Positions 25,101 through 36,393 of a DNA stretch of 64,000 nt are shown piece by piece. The stretch covers positions 7,791,001-7,855,000 of the forward strand of contig NC_092562.1 in the NCBI RefSeq assembly GCF_037975245.1. Reading direction: 5' to 3'. Source of the stretch: Apostichopus japonicus (Eukaryota; Echinodermata; Holothuroidea; Aspidochirotida; Stichopodidae). A program made the translations under genes and the position numbers. The stretch's first letter is position 1, and each line of letters opens with the position of its first letter. The notes beneath the pieces are model-generated. The model saw only the letters and a program-made list of their open reading frames with translations, was not told where the DNA came from and did no database searches.

Positions 25101-28100
25101 ATTACTGTATAAATATACATGGAAACTGTTTAGCCTTGCTCTTAAAAAAAATAGCACACTGCATCACTTTGTTGTTATTCAGATTAGTTTAGCATTTAGT
25201 TGGCAATTTAATCCTAGCCAATTTTATTACTCCAAATATGATTGCAATTGTCCACATTAAGATGTTTGTAAGAGTGTTTGCTTTACCAAATGAATGGTAT
25301 AACTATACAAGCAAGTAATAACTCCATTCCGTTCTCAACATTCATTACCTACAGTTAAATTTTATACCATGTAAATCATATGTGAAAAGCAACTTGCAAA
25401 TTTGAAAACATTTTTACTTCATCTTCGTTACATGAACCAGACTTGATCAAGCCACGTATAATGCTGTGTGATATCTAGCATCAGAAGCCTTCACAATATG
25501 ATCAAGTTTAACTTAAACTGCTGTTTTAACATGACAGTGAGCTAGTCATAAATACATTTTAAACTGTTCATTCATACTTAGTAAAGATTCCTAAATCCTA
25601 TTGGTCCATTCAGGTCAGCTGACCGTGGTTAATCCTGTGAGTAACGCACGGTAAAATTACGGGGCATCACTTTAATAAACCTTTGGTTATACAGTATGTC
25701 ACCAAAAATGTTTTGTTTTATGATTTTTCCCCCACACAAATGGTAGTGTATGAATGAACAGGTTAATCAACGGTCTAGCGTGCGTTACTCACATGATTAA
25801 TGCACTCCGGGTGTTAATGCTATCGCTGGATGCACTCGGGCTCCGCCCTTGTGCATCGCTTGCATTATCCCCCGATCATGCATTAATCCTGTGAGTAACG
25901 CACACTACACCGTTGATTAACCCCTTATTTTAACATTACAGTGGTTTCAACCTGTGATCTAGTCAAACATACATCTTAAACTGCTGTTTTAACATTACAG
26001 TGGTTTCAACCTGTGATCTAGTCATACATACAGTACATCTTAAACTGCTGTTTTAACATTACAGTGAGCTAGTCATACATACATCTGCAAACCAGCGGTG
26101 AGAGGTATTTCAGTCTTGCAAGTTGGATTGTCTAGAAGAGTATACCTGTAAAACATAACATGGAAAACATGTAGGAGAGGCCTAAAAGACAAAACACATC
26201 AAGAGAGCCAAGCTCAAGGTTAAGTGATTCCTTGCACATGATAAATGAGAATATTCAATTAATTTAAGTGCTGTTCACTTCAAGTGATCAGCAAGGCTCT
26301 CAGACTTATATAAAGCTTCACATCAAATTCATTTAAGATTTACTTTGGCAGTTACTGAATTTCACAAGCTTTTGTACTTCTGACTTCTGTCGACCTTAAG
26401 ATGACATTCCAACTCCACAAAACAAAGTAACATTTTCATTTGACAGGAAGATGAATCAACAACAGAATACGAATTTCAACCCAATTGTACTTTTTGAGTT
26501 ATCATGTTTACAAGTGTTCAGAGTTGTGCTGACTTCAAATGACCCTTGACCTGCACTTAATTTCATCTAATTTTCCTTACTCCAGGTAGATATACATACT
26601 ACGTAAGGTCTTCAACCTAAGATATTCTTTTTGAGTTATAATGTTTACAAGCTTAGACCTACTAAAACATCTGAGGCTCACCAATTAGAGTGGCAGGAAA
26701 TCTAGTCTAATGCTCAGCAGGGTGAGATTAACACAAAGAATATTTACAGAATGCAAACAAAGAATAAATATAGTTTAAGAAAACATAACAATTTCTTATT
26801 ACATTATGTCATGTATGAGATCTACAAAGGTTATCCACCTACAAAGCATATCCGGTGACAATATAGCACTTATTTTGAAGAGAAGAAACTTACACACTGT
26901 ACAGTACGTTATGTCTGTATGTCAGCACTGTATCTTGCTCCTAACTCAAGATATAATTAATTGAATGTAACTGTCTAAGTTATGGATTCTTCCATGGTGT
27001 GGATCACAGGTGGTCAAATGCTTTTTAAAAGCTTTCATTTACTATTAAACTCTCCTATCATATTCTTATTGATTTGTCCTTGAAAGGTGATACATTTAGA
27101 ATGTTTAACTGTCAATTTGCTCTGTTTGTAGACTTTAATCAAAATGCAACTTCTTTGCAGAGATATTTTCTGTACTGCGAGTTAAATATTTGAAAGCAAA
27201 TGAAAACATTTGCATCCATCTCAATGCTATGATGACATCAATCACTCTGCTGCTGTTAGATGGATTCACAGATTATCACCAACTTTAAAAACTTCCTATC
27301 CTCTCCATGCAATACGCAATGAGGATCAGGTTTGACCCTAAAGATGCAGAAAATGTCTATCCTTTTTGCTAAGCAACCAATTTGAAATCACATATATACA
27401 AGATCTTGTATCACATACATACACATTAGTGTGCTCCATAAAAATGCTCGTGGTGGTTTTATAAAGCTGTGAAAGTCTTATGTATTGACAGTAGTAGGCC
27501 TTTGTTGGGTACCCAGATACCGGGGATACCCGGGTACTCGACCAACATTCGGGTACTCGAATCGAAAACGCACAAAACGGGTACCAGTTTTCGGAGATGA
27601 AAATCGCGGAACCGTGCGAGTGCTTTTATGATTTCAATAATTCAATAGGTCTGCATGTTTTGATTAATCGAGACACACGAATACGGAAGATAAATTTCAT
27701 GAAATAACTTTCTTGTAGGGTAGATGGTTGTTTTAATTACTTCCTATATCAAGTTTTAGCCTTTCTTAATGATTCTTTTTCATATGCAGATAAAATCACT
27801 CAACATCGAAAACAAAAATATTATACCGGTGAAAAATTCTCAAAACTGAAACCTTCAATCCATCGCAACAGCAACAGTGTACGTAAAATACTACATTCCC
27901 TCTTACAAAACATAGCACATAATTCAAAACAATTGCTGATTTCCAGCTAATTGAAAGTTGTAAACAAGGCTACACAAAGTTTTTTTTTTGTTGGCAAACT
28001 GAAGGTTAGGCTAGATTTTCCCGTTGACTAAGTGTGGTGTTAGGCTACCATGTGGATAACAGATACCAGCATTAATGAAAGTATTCAACGGATATTTTAG

Positions 28101-31100
28101 TTCCAGCTAACTGTGTCACAATTTGAGCTAATATACAGATGATTAGGCTTGATTTCCCTATTGACTTAGCGTGATGTTAGGCTACCATGTGGTCAAAGAT
28201 AGCAGCAATAACAAAACTATTCGGTGAATAGTTTTAGCACTGGTCAGCTAACTGCGACCCAATTTGGGCGAATCAACAGATGGTTAGGCTAGATTTTAAT
28301 GTTGAATCTTTATGATTTAGGCTACCATGCGATCATAGATTTGTGGGGATTTTATGAAAACATAGTTTGTCGAATGCATGTGTCTTTGACGACAAGTGGC
28401 TTTGTCATCAAGTAGCAAGTGCTTTCCTCTCATAGTTGTAGCTACTGTAGACATTCGTTCATGCGTAAATATTGAAACTCTCAAGATCATTATTTTTGCA
28501 TTCATCTATTTCATAGAAGGAAACACTAGCAAGGAATATGTTAAAATGGATTATAGATGGGATAACAAAACAAAAGTAATCGCAAGTGGCTTTTTACTAA
28601 ACTTTTATTCCAAATGCTATCGTTTAGCGATGAACCGCTACACTGTCATAACCGAAACGTTTGTTTAACTCAAGTTGAGAGCTGAAAGTTAGTACCGGAA
28701 ATTCCTGTCTTGGCAACTTTTGACATGCGAGATTTGAAACCAAATTGCGGGAATCGCGCAATCCTGCGGCTAATGCGAACCCTAAATCATCTTAGTAAAG
28801 AAACAGTCAGAAGTATATGTTTGCAAGGTTTTTCTTTATTTCATTTGCATTTACATTATTTATTCTTATACATCAAAACATGAATTCAGTTGTTAATAAC
28901 AACAGGAGCATCATTGAAAAGGTATATTTTGGAGGTGTTATGTAAGGTGGCATTTATGTACATTGTACATTGTGCTTGGCTAGTTCCACGATTTGTTTTT
29001 CAATATTGGGTCCGGAGTTTCAAGTACGATAACAGGTACCCGTTTCCGATTTTTTGCTACCCGACTCAGGCCTATACAGCAGGCAAGATACCATTGGAAG
29101 ATCAATGTTTAGTTCTTAAGGGGAAAACTGAGGTTTAAATCCATCACTGTATGTGTCTTAGTTAGATTTTTTGAAAGCCTTCTGTATGAATGATACAATA
29201 TTAATGTGTGTATAATACAAGAGTATATGACAACAATCTGCTCTCATCTAAGGTGAAGTTTAACTGTCTGACACATGAATCCTATTTCCGTACAAGTGGT
29301 GTAGTATTTGTAAGTCCCTCACCAGGTCACTTCTTTGGATATTCTATCACTACAATGTTTTAAGTTTGTACTTACACTGACTCAAAGACACCAAATTGGG
29401 TTGATCTGTAAATTCCAGAACCCCACAATACAGGGATAGAACCCCTAAAAGTGAAAAGAAAATATGTCTTGTTAGAAATAGTAATATTTGCAAAACAATT
29501 GCAGTGAAAAACACAGAAAAAATGTGATAAGAGGCTGCCACATAAGCAGAAATGAAGTAACAGAGATATTAATTAATTCATCAGAAATAATCAGCAACAA
29601 CCAAGCTTCCAGGACGGAATTCTTGTTGTGGAAGAGTGCTCATCATTTTACAGCGTACAAAGGAAAATCAAGCCTGACCAAAGCACAAGAGCCCTAAGAA
29701 AATACATGTGGTAGTGTCATTCATAGTGTAAACTTTTTCAGCTTTTCCAATGTGGGTGAAACGAAATGGGACAGACTGGAATATGGTAATATGCAAAACT
29801 CACTCAACAGTTTAAAAGTTGATAACCTGATACATGCTTTTGACAAAAAGCTGTTATACTTTCCATTACTTATAAAGAAGATTGAAACAATGATGGAAGT
29901 ATTGTTTACAAAATAACTGTATAACCCAAAATGCTCCATTAATGAGTATATATCCTTATTAGAGATGCCACTGCATACTATGCAGCACTTTCACTTAAGT
30001 AGCACTGTTGTAAAACTTGTAATTACACTCAGTAACATATTTGTCCCACATTGGTTCCAATTAAAGCATTCTACAATATTTTAAAACCTATTGCATCACT
30101 ATATGATCCAATGTATGTTGTGTGATGTTATCAACTTATCACATTGTTATGTAATCGCTGCTCTGTGCTGTACAAACTGGCAGAGTAACAGTTACCAATA
30201 CCTTAGCGTAAATTTCTCATATTATCTGTCATCGTTTACTGCATCCAACATTATCATAACAGAGAATATTGTCTATGGTAATGTTTTTTAATGTTTTCCC
30301 TTGTATAATATTTACATTGCTTTAGCACGTAATTGAAAATATGTTGTATCATTGCAGTTGTTAGGATATATAAAACTGAAAACTGATCAACAAAATTTAA
30401 AAACACATTCTTGCTGACAGTGATGTAGGTATTCAAATTTAAATGACTTCATGACACTGGTAATGTACAGTGACTTGGACCTGTGTGGTGATGTCATCAG
30501 AAAGGAATTTTCTGTAATAGTCTTTAATCAAGAACCTAGAAATTGTGATTTTCCCTTCATTTTATTCAGATATCCAGATCTGTGGCTTGAGGTTATAATA
30601 TTGAATACAAAAGTGACAAACTTAATAGACTTTGCTACCTCAAAAACCACCAAACTTATACTGGACAATTAAGAAATCACTGTACAGTAGTAGGAATACA
30701 CCTGTAGGAACTTGAGTATGAGGATTAGTTGGGAGAATCTTCAAGGGGGCATTCATTCCTTGAAGCATTAAAGAACTTTCCACCTAGAAAGTTATGTAAA
30801 CTCAGTTCAGCCCTTGACAGGACAGTTACATCAGTTCAACTCATTCGAAGCAACCAACTCTCCAGATACTTACCTATAAAATCCAATGACACCTTGATTT
30901 TTGAAAGTTCTTGCTATAGTTTTGATCATAGAGGTAGATTCATAGCCTTTCTGGCCCTGCATTTTAGTTTTGACCGTGTCAAAAGGATGACCAACCACAA
31001 CACTGGTTACACCATAGAGGACTCCAACTGGAAAAAGATATCACAGGAATAAAGTACTTGGGCAACAATTTATACTTTATCATAGCACTCCAAAGACATT

Positions 31101-34100
31101 TGTGAAAGAGGGAACAAGGATTTCTCTTTGAGTGATCAACAGAATGCAAAATAGCATTGAAGATGACCCTTTGATTATTACTGATCTTACTGTATATCTT
31201 GGATAAACCTCTTGTTCTGGATGGGCATTCAATGTTTGTGGTTAGTTTAAAAACAAACAGTCTGAAGTCATAAAACCAATCTGAGAATAAACATTGTATG
31301 GACATTTGTATTGTCAAAGGGAAATTCTGGTGGCAGACATTATAAAAAATATGATATTGAGGTGAACAATATTCCAAACACAAAAAGTCAGAAACTCCAT
31401 CATCTCAATATCTTGGCCCTCCTCCCTAACTTGAGATGTGGTAGATTGACAAACTAAACCTTCAACTACTCCAACAAGTCTGTCACAGTAGCTTGTCTGT
31501 GTTGTCATCCTGGTCAATGTTCTCTGTTGTTAGAATTTCCAACATTTTTATAGAAATACTATTTTCCTCTGTGTATTAATGATCAAATATTATAAAGGAG
31601 ACATTTCTAGTGCAATGCCCCAATGACATCTTCACTCTGCTGTTACCAGATGCATTCACAGGATATCAAACAAAGCTGCAGAACCTTTAGGCAATTATGC
31701 CCAGCAATTGACTTCAGCCACAGGATATATCCTATTAGCACAAGGGTGCATCAGCATAATTACAGATACCGATATACCCGCTGACGAATCACTGGTATTG
31801 TCAGGTATACCTGAAATTTTGAGGAACCGCTACTTCCAGTGTTAACTGTATGATCAAACAATAGCATGAACTGTACTGACACTAGCCTAGCCTACAAATG
31901 TATCAGCGGTTTTATGATGAGGACTTCCCCATCTATGTTGCTTCCTTTTGCAGCAACTTATTTAAAGATTTGATTATCAAGAAATTAAAGTATACAAAAT
32001 CAGTGTTGTTTATGTGTCTTTCATATCAACGCGAACATTCAGTTCAGTACACTCCACTACAAGGCCCAGTCCAACCACAAACAGTACAGTAGCATATAAT
32101 CCGTATGGGGATTACCAGATAAATATTTGGATAGTCATGCGTAGAATTGGTATAATAACAGGTATGAATATATACATCATGCGCAGAATCGGTACATAAG
32201 AACAAGTATGAATATATGGGTCATTCTGTGTCAAATAACGGATGGCTGTTGCTGCACCCTCTCTAAAAATTCCCAAATTTATTGTATGCTTGGAACACCA
32301 TGATATAAGTACATTCTGAAAACTTTACAGTATATAGTTGCACTGCTTCAAAATTGGCCAATTTATCACACTTTGAAGTACCGCAATTTGTCGCGACCGT
32401 GTCATTTTGGCACATTTTTAATTTTTGAGGTCTCATTTCTCAGCAATTAAACATTCTACTACTTTTCTATTACAGATGTCTATAGAGTCTATCCCATGAA
32501 TATGGAAAATAAAAAATTAGGTTATAAAAACATTATCTTATGGAGTTAGGTCAACTTCAAAGTGTCATAATATGTGATTTGGGTTTTTTTCACTAAAACC
32601 TGTGCTTTATTAGTGAAAAATTGCTCCTAAACCATTGCTTTAGGGTACTTGAGTCTTTCAGAGGTTATTTTGTATAGTACAAACAATACAAAATAATGAT
32701 TACAATGCTTTTCTATACTATATTTGCAAGTTGTGCAATTCAGCGATTCAGCAAGATGAGGAAGAGGTTTTGATGCCAATTTTTTACCAAAGTAACCGTG
32801 TTAGAGCTGTCAAGGTTTTATACTTTAATTATAAGTCTACGGAGACAGTAGAACGACCCACGAACACATGCATAGAGTTGTGACCAGCTCTTACACCTTA
32901 CACCTTACCAAATTTCAGAGTTCTAGCATTTCCTAATATTCATTTATGAGGTTGTTAAGTTGCTTCGATGTACAAAAGAGGTCGTCTTTGACAGCCAATA
33001 ACTCAAAACACGTCAGGTTAAAAAGGAAGAGATATAGTACCACCCTGTTTGTACTAACAATTTCAGGAGGGTGTTTTGCCTTATTTTGAAATGAAAAATC
33101 CTAAAAGTTTGGGATTTTTCCAAAAAAACGTTTCTGCCTGTTTTGATATTCCACATGTTTTGAGCCTGGGTATTGTACTTCAAGGTCATTCAATTCAATA
33201 CTGTGCCGATTTCAATGTCATATAAAACAAATACTATTTGCAATGTACTTGTCTGCTTCTGGTAATTCATTCAATTTAAAAGACTATACTATAAAATGAA
33301 TGTGCAATCTGCATAGATGTACCACAATGACCATGCTGGCCATCAATCCCAGACACCCAGAGCCACATCCCTGTCGATGACTCTCGTTGTGATAGAATTT
33401 GACCTGTGATTGTTTTGACCGCCTCGATCCTCCCTACTGAAGGACTGGTTATCCCGTCGTGAAATCTTTTACTGTGACTTTTCTTCATTGATTATCCAAC
33501 CCGGTTCCTGGAGAGTCTGTACTGTCTTGCAAACATTGCTTTTTGCATCTGACTCTGACTCTCCTACCACGTGCGAATCGTCTAGGTATACGAAACTGTG
33601 ACTCCTGTTTTTCTGAGGTAGGAGACTACCATTGCAGTCATTCCCATGAATACTCTGCGAGCGGTGGATAGTCAGAAGGGGAGTGCTCTGAATTTGAAAG
33701 GGGGTGAGGTGGGCACCCCTAGGGCCTAGCGGTGAACGACGGTCTAGTGGTCGCTGTTCCAGTCCAGTCGTACTGTAGCTGTGGAGCCTCTGCTGGTGCC
33801 TCTGATTCCCCATGGACGGGATGGTCTGATGAACTCTGTTGATTGATCCTTGACTCCTGCCCTGTGGGGCTCTTCTTCCCAGGGTCCTGGAAGATGATCT
33901 TGTTCCCTCTGGCCAGTCTGGTCTCTCTCGGATGGCATGATCTTGGTCTGAACCTTTCCGAGGACCAGAATTCTGACTTGACCAGGGTTTCTCTGCGAAG
34001 TTTGTTTTCAAAATTCATCAGCAAACACGTATTGAGACTTTAATGCCTACATTAAATGATTTCTTTTGTCTTCCCAAATCTTCCAGTAAGAATGAGATTC

Positions 34101-34355
34101 AGACAGGGTCACATTATGATAGTACTAAATACTATTATAAATTAAAGCTATATCAAATAACAAAGAAATGATTGCCCTGAGTGAAAATTCAAACCAGTGA
34201 CATCAGGGATTTAAAGCCTCCTGAGGTCACTGGTTCTAGCCAAAACATTGAAGCTGTTCATTCAATTATACTAAAACACTAATGGAAAAGTTCCTACCTC
34301 CAAGACCAATTAAACCTTCCTTCACGAAGTGTCCTCTTTCTTGATTGTGTGTCAT
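16188..34355 (-). CDS. SLC25-family mitochondrial carrier, complete, 9 coding exons, subfamily unassigned
   Basis: Six-helix carrier of the mitochondrial inner membrane (occasionally another organelle). Exons in transcript order: 34355-34298, 31027-30874, 29444-29376, 26145-26083, 21487-21415, 20008-19961, 18264-18125, 17549-17484 and 16362-16188. They total 846 nt (281 residues plus TAG), and every junction phase matches. The start ATG (34353-34355) is supported by in-frame stops just upstream. The three signature motifs PxD/ExxK are PFDTVK (res. 34-39), PLELAK (134-139) and PLEYMK (210-215). Repeat-end motifs such as FYRG, GLYQG and GLYRG follow. GHPFDTVKTKMQ resembles the carnitine/amino-acid carrier branch, while the PLELAKIRRQT and WPLEYMKTQ repeats are unlike the common human members I know. 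Substrate is unknown. Exon 7 to exon 8 uses an AT-AC U12 intron. Confidence 0.93.
16363..17483 (-). other. Last SLC25 intron, with a probable SINE remnant
   Basis: Lies between exon 8 (donor GTAAGT, - strand) and exon 9. At about 16900-17150 it contains an old repeat with a B-box-like word (GTTTGAGTCCTGG on the - strand) and a conserved block around 'acacctgggtattaagaggg' and 'ccttgaccaaggacacaac'. This layout is common in invertebrate tRNA-related SINEs. The rest is unrecognised. Confidence 0.55.
16900..17150 (-). mobile_element. Degenerate tRNA-related SINE-like repeat
   Basis: Read on the - strand it has a B-box-like GTTTGAGTCC followed by 'gtgtccttggtcaaggcgct', 'ccattgcccctcttaatacc' and 'caggtgtataaatgggacct'. 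I recognise this type of block from dispersed marine-invertebrate repeats. The boundaries are uncertain and no A box is clear. Confidence 0.45.
17550..18124 (-). other. U12-type AT-AC intron of the SLC25 gene
   Basis: The 575-nt intron starts ATATCCTTT (- strand, 18124-18116), a perfect match to the minor-spliceosome AT-AC donor. It ends AC at 17550, with a branch-point-like TTCTTAAC (17566-17559) about 10 nt before the acceptor. Splicing here joins ..SGVAA-T-LAWWVVWPLEYMK, restoring the carrier's third-repeat spacing exactly. The nearby GT donor (18104-18103) and AG acceptor (17546-17545) instead shift the frame and reach a stop. Confidence 0.88.
18265..19960 (-). other. SLC25 intron between exons 6 and 7
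   Basis: Includes the inverted copy of the AGGTCA-type repeat (18650-19380) and, near 18898-18930, a fragment of the fold-back arm seen at 14.4/15.1 kb. The rest is unrecognised. Confidence 0.6.
18650..19380 (-). repeat. Dispersed AGGTCA-type repeat, inverted copy, ~5 units
   Basis: Units of roughly 120-150 bp carry 'caaatgacctttgacctcca', 'caaaagcaataggcttctt', 'ataccaaatatgagatctg', and 'tgttgacaaggcctttata' or 'cacaatttgacccc'. On the - strand this is the same word order as the family at 1120-1960 and 47650-48330. Confidence 0.65.
20250..21404 (+). repeat. 28-bp minisatellite, about 41 copies
   Basis: The unit reads gtgacacatatggagtatac then ttagtata (28 bp). Recurrent variants (tattgacac, agaacattg, acatctgg) repeat in higher-order blocks of several units. 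It lies in the SLC25 intron between exon 5 and exon 6. Its edge is only about 10 nt from the exon 5 donor at 21414. Confidence 0.95.
21415..21487 (-). CDS. SLC25 exon 5 (source of the 101-bp array)
   Basis: A 73-nt exon giving the second signature repeat: RVVIAGMCGSTARAVIES then PLELAK. The acceptor is TTTTACAG (- strand, before 21487) and the donor is GTAGTT. Its first 33 nt (21455-21487) and its acceptor form part of the 101-bp unit repeated on its upstream side. This is the only copy attached to the rest of the exon. Confidence 0.9.
21455..24787 (-). repeat. 101-bp satellite-like array, 33 near-identical units, each with a splice acceptor and exon fragment
   Basis: The period is exactly 101 bp from 21455 to 24787 (33 units, no length change). 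On the - strand each unit has 68 nt of intron ending in TTTAATTTTACAG, followed by 33 nt copied from the start of SLC25 exon 5. Only a few base changes were seen: near 23133, two adjacent units near 23529 and 23630, and one near 24478. It fills most of the 4.6-kb intron 4. Such uniformity implies recent expansion or strong homogenisation. An assembly effect on copy number is possible. Confidence 0.97.
24788..26082 (-). other. Upstream part of SLC25 intron 4
   Basis: Unique-looking AT-rich DNA from the array edge to about 25600, then the three-armed repeat at 25620-25925. After that come short tandem copies of 'aaactgctgttttaacatta' (about 25510, 25918, 25978, 26042). No gene. Confidence 0.6.
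25620..25925. repeat. Fold-back repeat with three arms (+, -, +)
   Basis: The word ttaatcctgtgagtaacgca occurs near 25630 and again near 25884. An inverted copy (tgcgttactcacatgattaa) lies at about 25781-25800. The last two arms enclose about 85 bp with 'gggctccgcccttgtgcatc'. It may be a MITE or its remains. Confidence 0.6.
26146..27494 (-). other. SLC25 intron 3, downstream part
   Basis: Weak copies of the AGGTCA-type repeat near 26390-26650. A block at about 27220-27290 (atgacatcaatcactctgct) has a diverged relative near 31620-31690. Nothing else recognised. Confidence 0.5.
27495..29074. mobile_element. Non-autonomous hAT-like element, 1580 bp
   Basis: The ends TAGGCCTTTGTTGGGTA and (inverted) TAGGCCTGAGTCGGGTA are flanked by an 8-bp duplication with two changes: gacagtag (27487-27494) and tacagcag (29075-29082). 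Just inside both ends are GGGTACC-type words. The interior has three successive ~115-bp modules (27990-28360) also found in the element at 6078-9005. There is no transposase. It sits in the SLC25 intron between exons 3 and 4. Confidence 0.72.
27990..28360 (+). repeat. Three ~115-bp tandem modules inside the hAT-like element
   Basis: Each module runs 'ggttaggctagattttccc', 'gttgactaagtgtg', 'tgttaggctaccatgtgg', 'agatagcagcaata', 'tattcggtgaatagtttt', 'cagctaactgcgacccaat'. Inverted relatives lie at 6500-6690 and 8570-8680. This could be an iterated transposase-binding region, though that is inference. Confidence 0.7.
29083..30873 (-). other. SLC25 introns around exon 3
   Basis: AT-rich intron sequence flanking exon 29376-29444. 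No repeat or gene recognised; the short open frames are chance. Confidence 0.55.
31028..33275 (-). other. SLC25 intron 1, downstream half
   Basis: Exon 2 begins at 31027 on the - strand. Diverged repeat fragments lie near 31620-31690 and 31760-31810. The stretch 32220-33270 has a different, uniform character and may be old transposon sequence, but I cannot assign it. Confidence 0.45.
33276..34024 (-). pseudogene. DIRS-like retrotransposon reverse-transcriptase fragment, frameshifted
   Basis: Two - strand frames (34011-33469 and 33488-33276) overlap by a few bases. Near the end of the first is FVYLDDSHVVGESESDAKS, the catalytic YLDD box of a reverse transcriptase, then GWIINEEKSQ. The second has SVGRIEAVKTITGQIL, as found after the RT core in DIRS-type elements. 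Only a short piece remains, with a frameshift near 33480. DIRS is my best guess from the YLDD and IN.EKS layout; Ty3/Gypsy is less likely. It is old and inactive, in SLC25 intron 1. Confidence 0.6.
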
Positions 34356-36074
34356 GATGAGGCCTTTTTGTCTTCATCAAAAGTCTTGAGAAAAGTCCAA
34401 CTGTAAATAAAACAAATTTGTCAAGCTTACAAAGTCCATAACAAAGTTTAAATAATAATGTGACTAAAAGCAACAGGTCATTACTATGGAAAGGTGGACA
34501 ATTGTCCAAAGAGGAACTGCTGGTTACTGCTAATGTAAAGTCAACCTGGAACCAAAAATAACATATTAAACTTGAGTTATCTTCTTATATGTCATTGTAA
34601 TACTAAAATTTAGAAGTTAGTAAAAACGAAAGTACCTCATTCCATGTTTTAATCAGATTGATTATTTTCTTTGACACAACAGAGAGCTATCCGATTACTA
34701 AACTGCAGTTACAAAACCTGAAATGTTGTGAACTCTTTTCCCTGAAATCAGTTTCTTCAAGACTTCATTGACACAATGTTGGGATCAATTCTAGCACAAT
34801 CTGTTGTCAACCTTTGTCAGAAAGAGCCATTTAGAAGAAGATGTACCTTTAAGTGCTTCACAGAACATTCTGAATCTATTTGAGAAGCTTACTAATTATT
34901 ACACATACTACCAATTTTAACAACAACACCCAAACAATGATAGCGCCTTACAGTAACAACACTTGCACTATTCCCTCGACTGCTGGGGGAATAAGAAAAC
35001 TGGTCATGTGATTCACTTGGCAGTCAGACAAATAAGGCATACTGCTCTTGTCCTGCCTGAACATTGTGGAAATTAATTGAGGGACATGTCTGTTATTCAG
35101 CTCACAGTCTCAAAAAATGTAATGTGAATTATCCTAATTACTTGGCCATCGACAAGTGCAAAATTGTGCTACTCATTGTACTACTCATTAGGCTACAATA
35201 AGCTCTGCACTCTTGTTGGTTAAATAACTGCAGGATGAGTTGTGGGTAAAACATTGTTATTCACCCAGCTGCCAGGTTGATAGTCACAACAAAAAGAAAT
35301 ATATCAAGCCATCTTACTATTTACACTGCAGCTGGAGGAAGTTGTCAGTAATCTCTAATCGTCCAGCTATTACAAGAGCAGTATATTGTATAATATGATT
35401 ATTAAGTCACCACCGGTCCAATAATAGTTCTTGGTACAGTCTTCCGACTGCCGCGTAAATGGAACTCAGTAATTACAGAATAATGTAGTGTATTCAGTAC
35501 TGTATTACAGTATGAATTATTGTTTAATATTAATGAATGGTCTAACAATAGCAGAACAGATACCTACACTGTTTTGTTGCTGGTACTAGTGGTATGCCTA
35601 ATGAGGCTAGATTTTGAGTTACTGACCAGACGAGAAACAGGGTCAGCGTTGGGTATAACTATAAAATAAAGCCAGATACTGTCTAGAAGTGCTAGTGCCT
35701 CCTTCATATGCAGTGAATATAGTTCGCATTGAACGGTGTTGATCTATATTGTAGGAGACACCGAACATCCAGCATTGTGGTACGTAAACAACAAATGAAA
35801 CACAACCATAGAAATTGAAGTGTACAACTCGGGCGGAATACAAGAGGACAACACTATGGAACGCTGAAACGCTTCAGAATTATGGACATGTATTATGTTG
35901 TTTACTTCTATGCTGTCTGTTATCATGTTGCTGTTTCTTTTGATGTTCTTATCTCTTTTAATGTTGTCTCCTTCATGATGTGTGTGAGTTGCACTACCTA
36001 ACTATTTCTGTAACCAAAGATAATTAATTTTAAACATATCGTTACTGATTGAGTTGTAACGGTAGATTGTACAC
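34356..36074. other. SLC25 upstream region
   Basis: Likely contains the 5' UTR and promoter of the SLC25 gene (- strand), but no core promoter motif stands out. No other gene seen. Confidence 0.5.
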
Positions 36075-36393
36075 GCTGTAGTCAGTGGCGTCGTGCCCAT
36101 TGGGGCTCGGGGGGGGGGGGAGGGGAACGGCCCCCAAATTTTTTGTCAAAGGTGTCATAAAAGTTTGTCATAATGTAAAAGAAAAGTTTTTTCGAAATCG
36201 ATAAGCAGACTAAATAGTCAATTGCTCTTTGATGGTTGTTGCAGATTTTCCACACACCTCAACTTGAAGACGACATATCGAGATTAGTAATGCCATTGCC
36301 TTTGAATATGTTTGTCCTTAGCTCGCGTTTGATACAGTCTCAATTACCCTGGAAAATAATCACTTCGTTATCGCGCGTTTTACCTTAGGTTTC

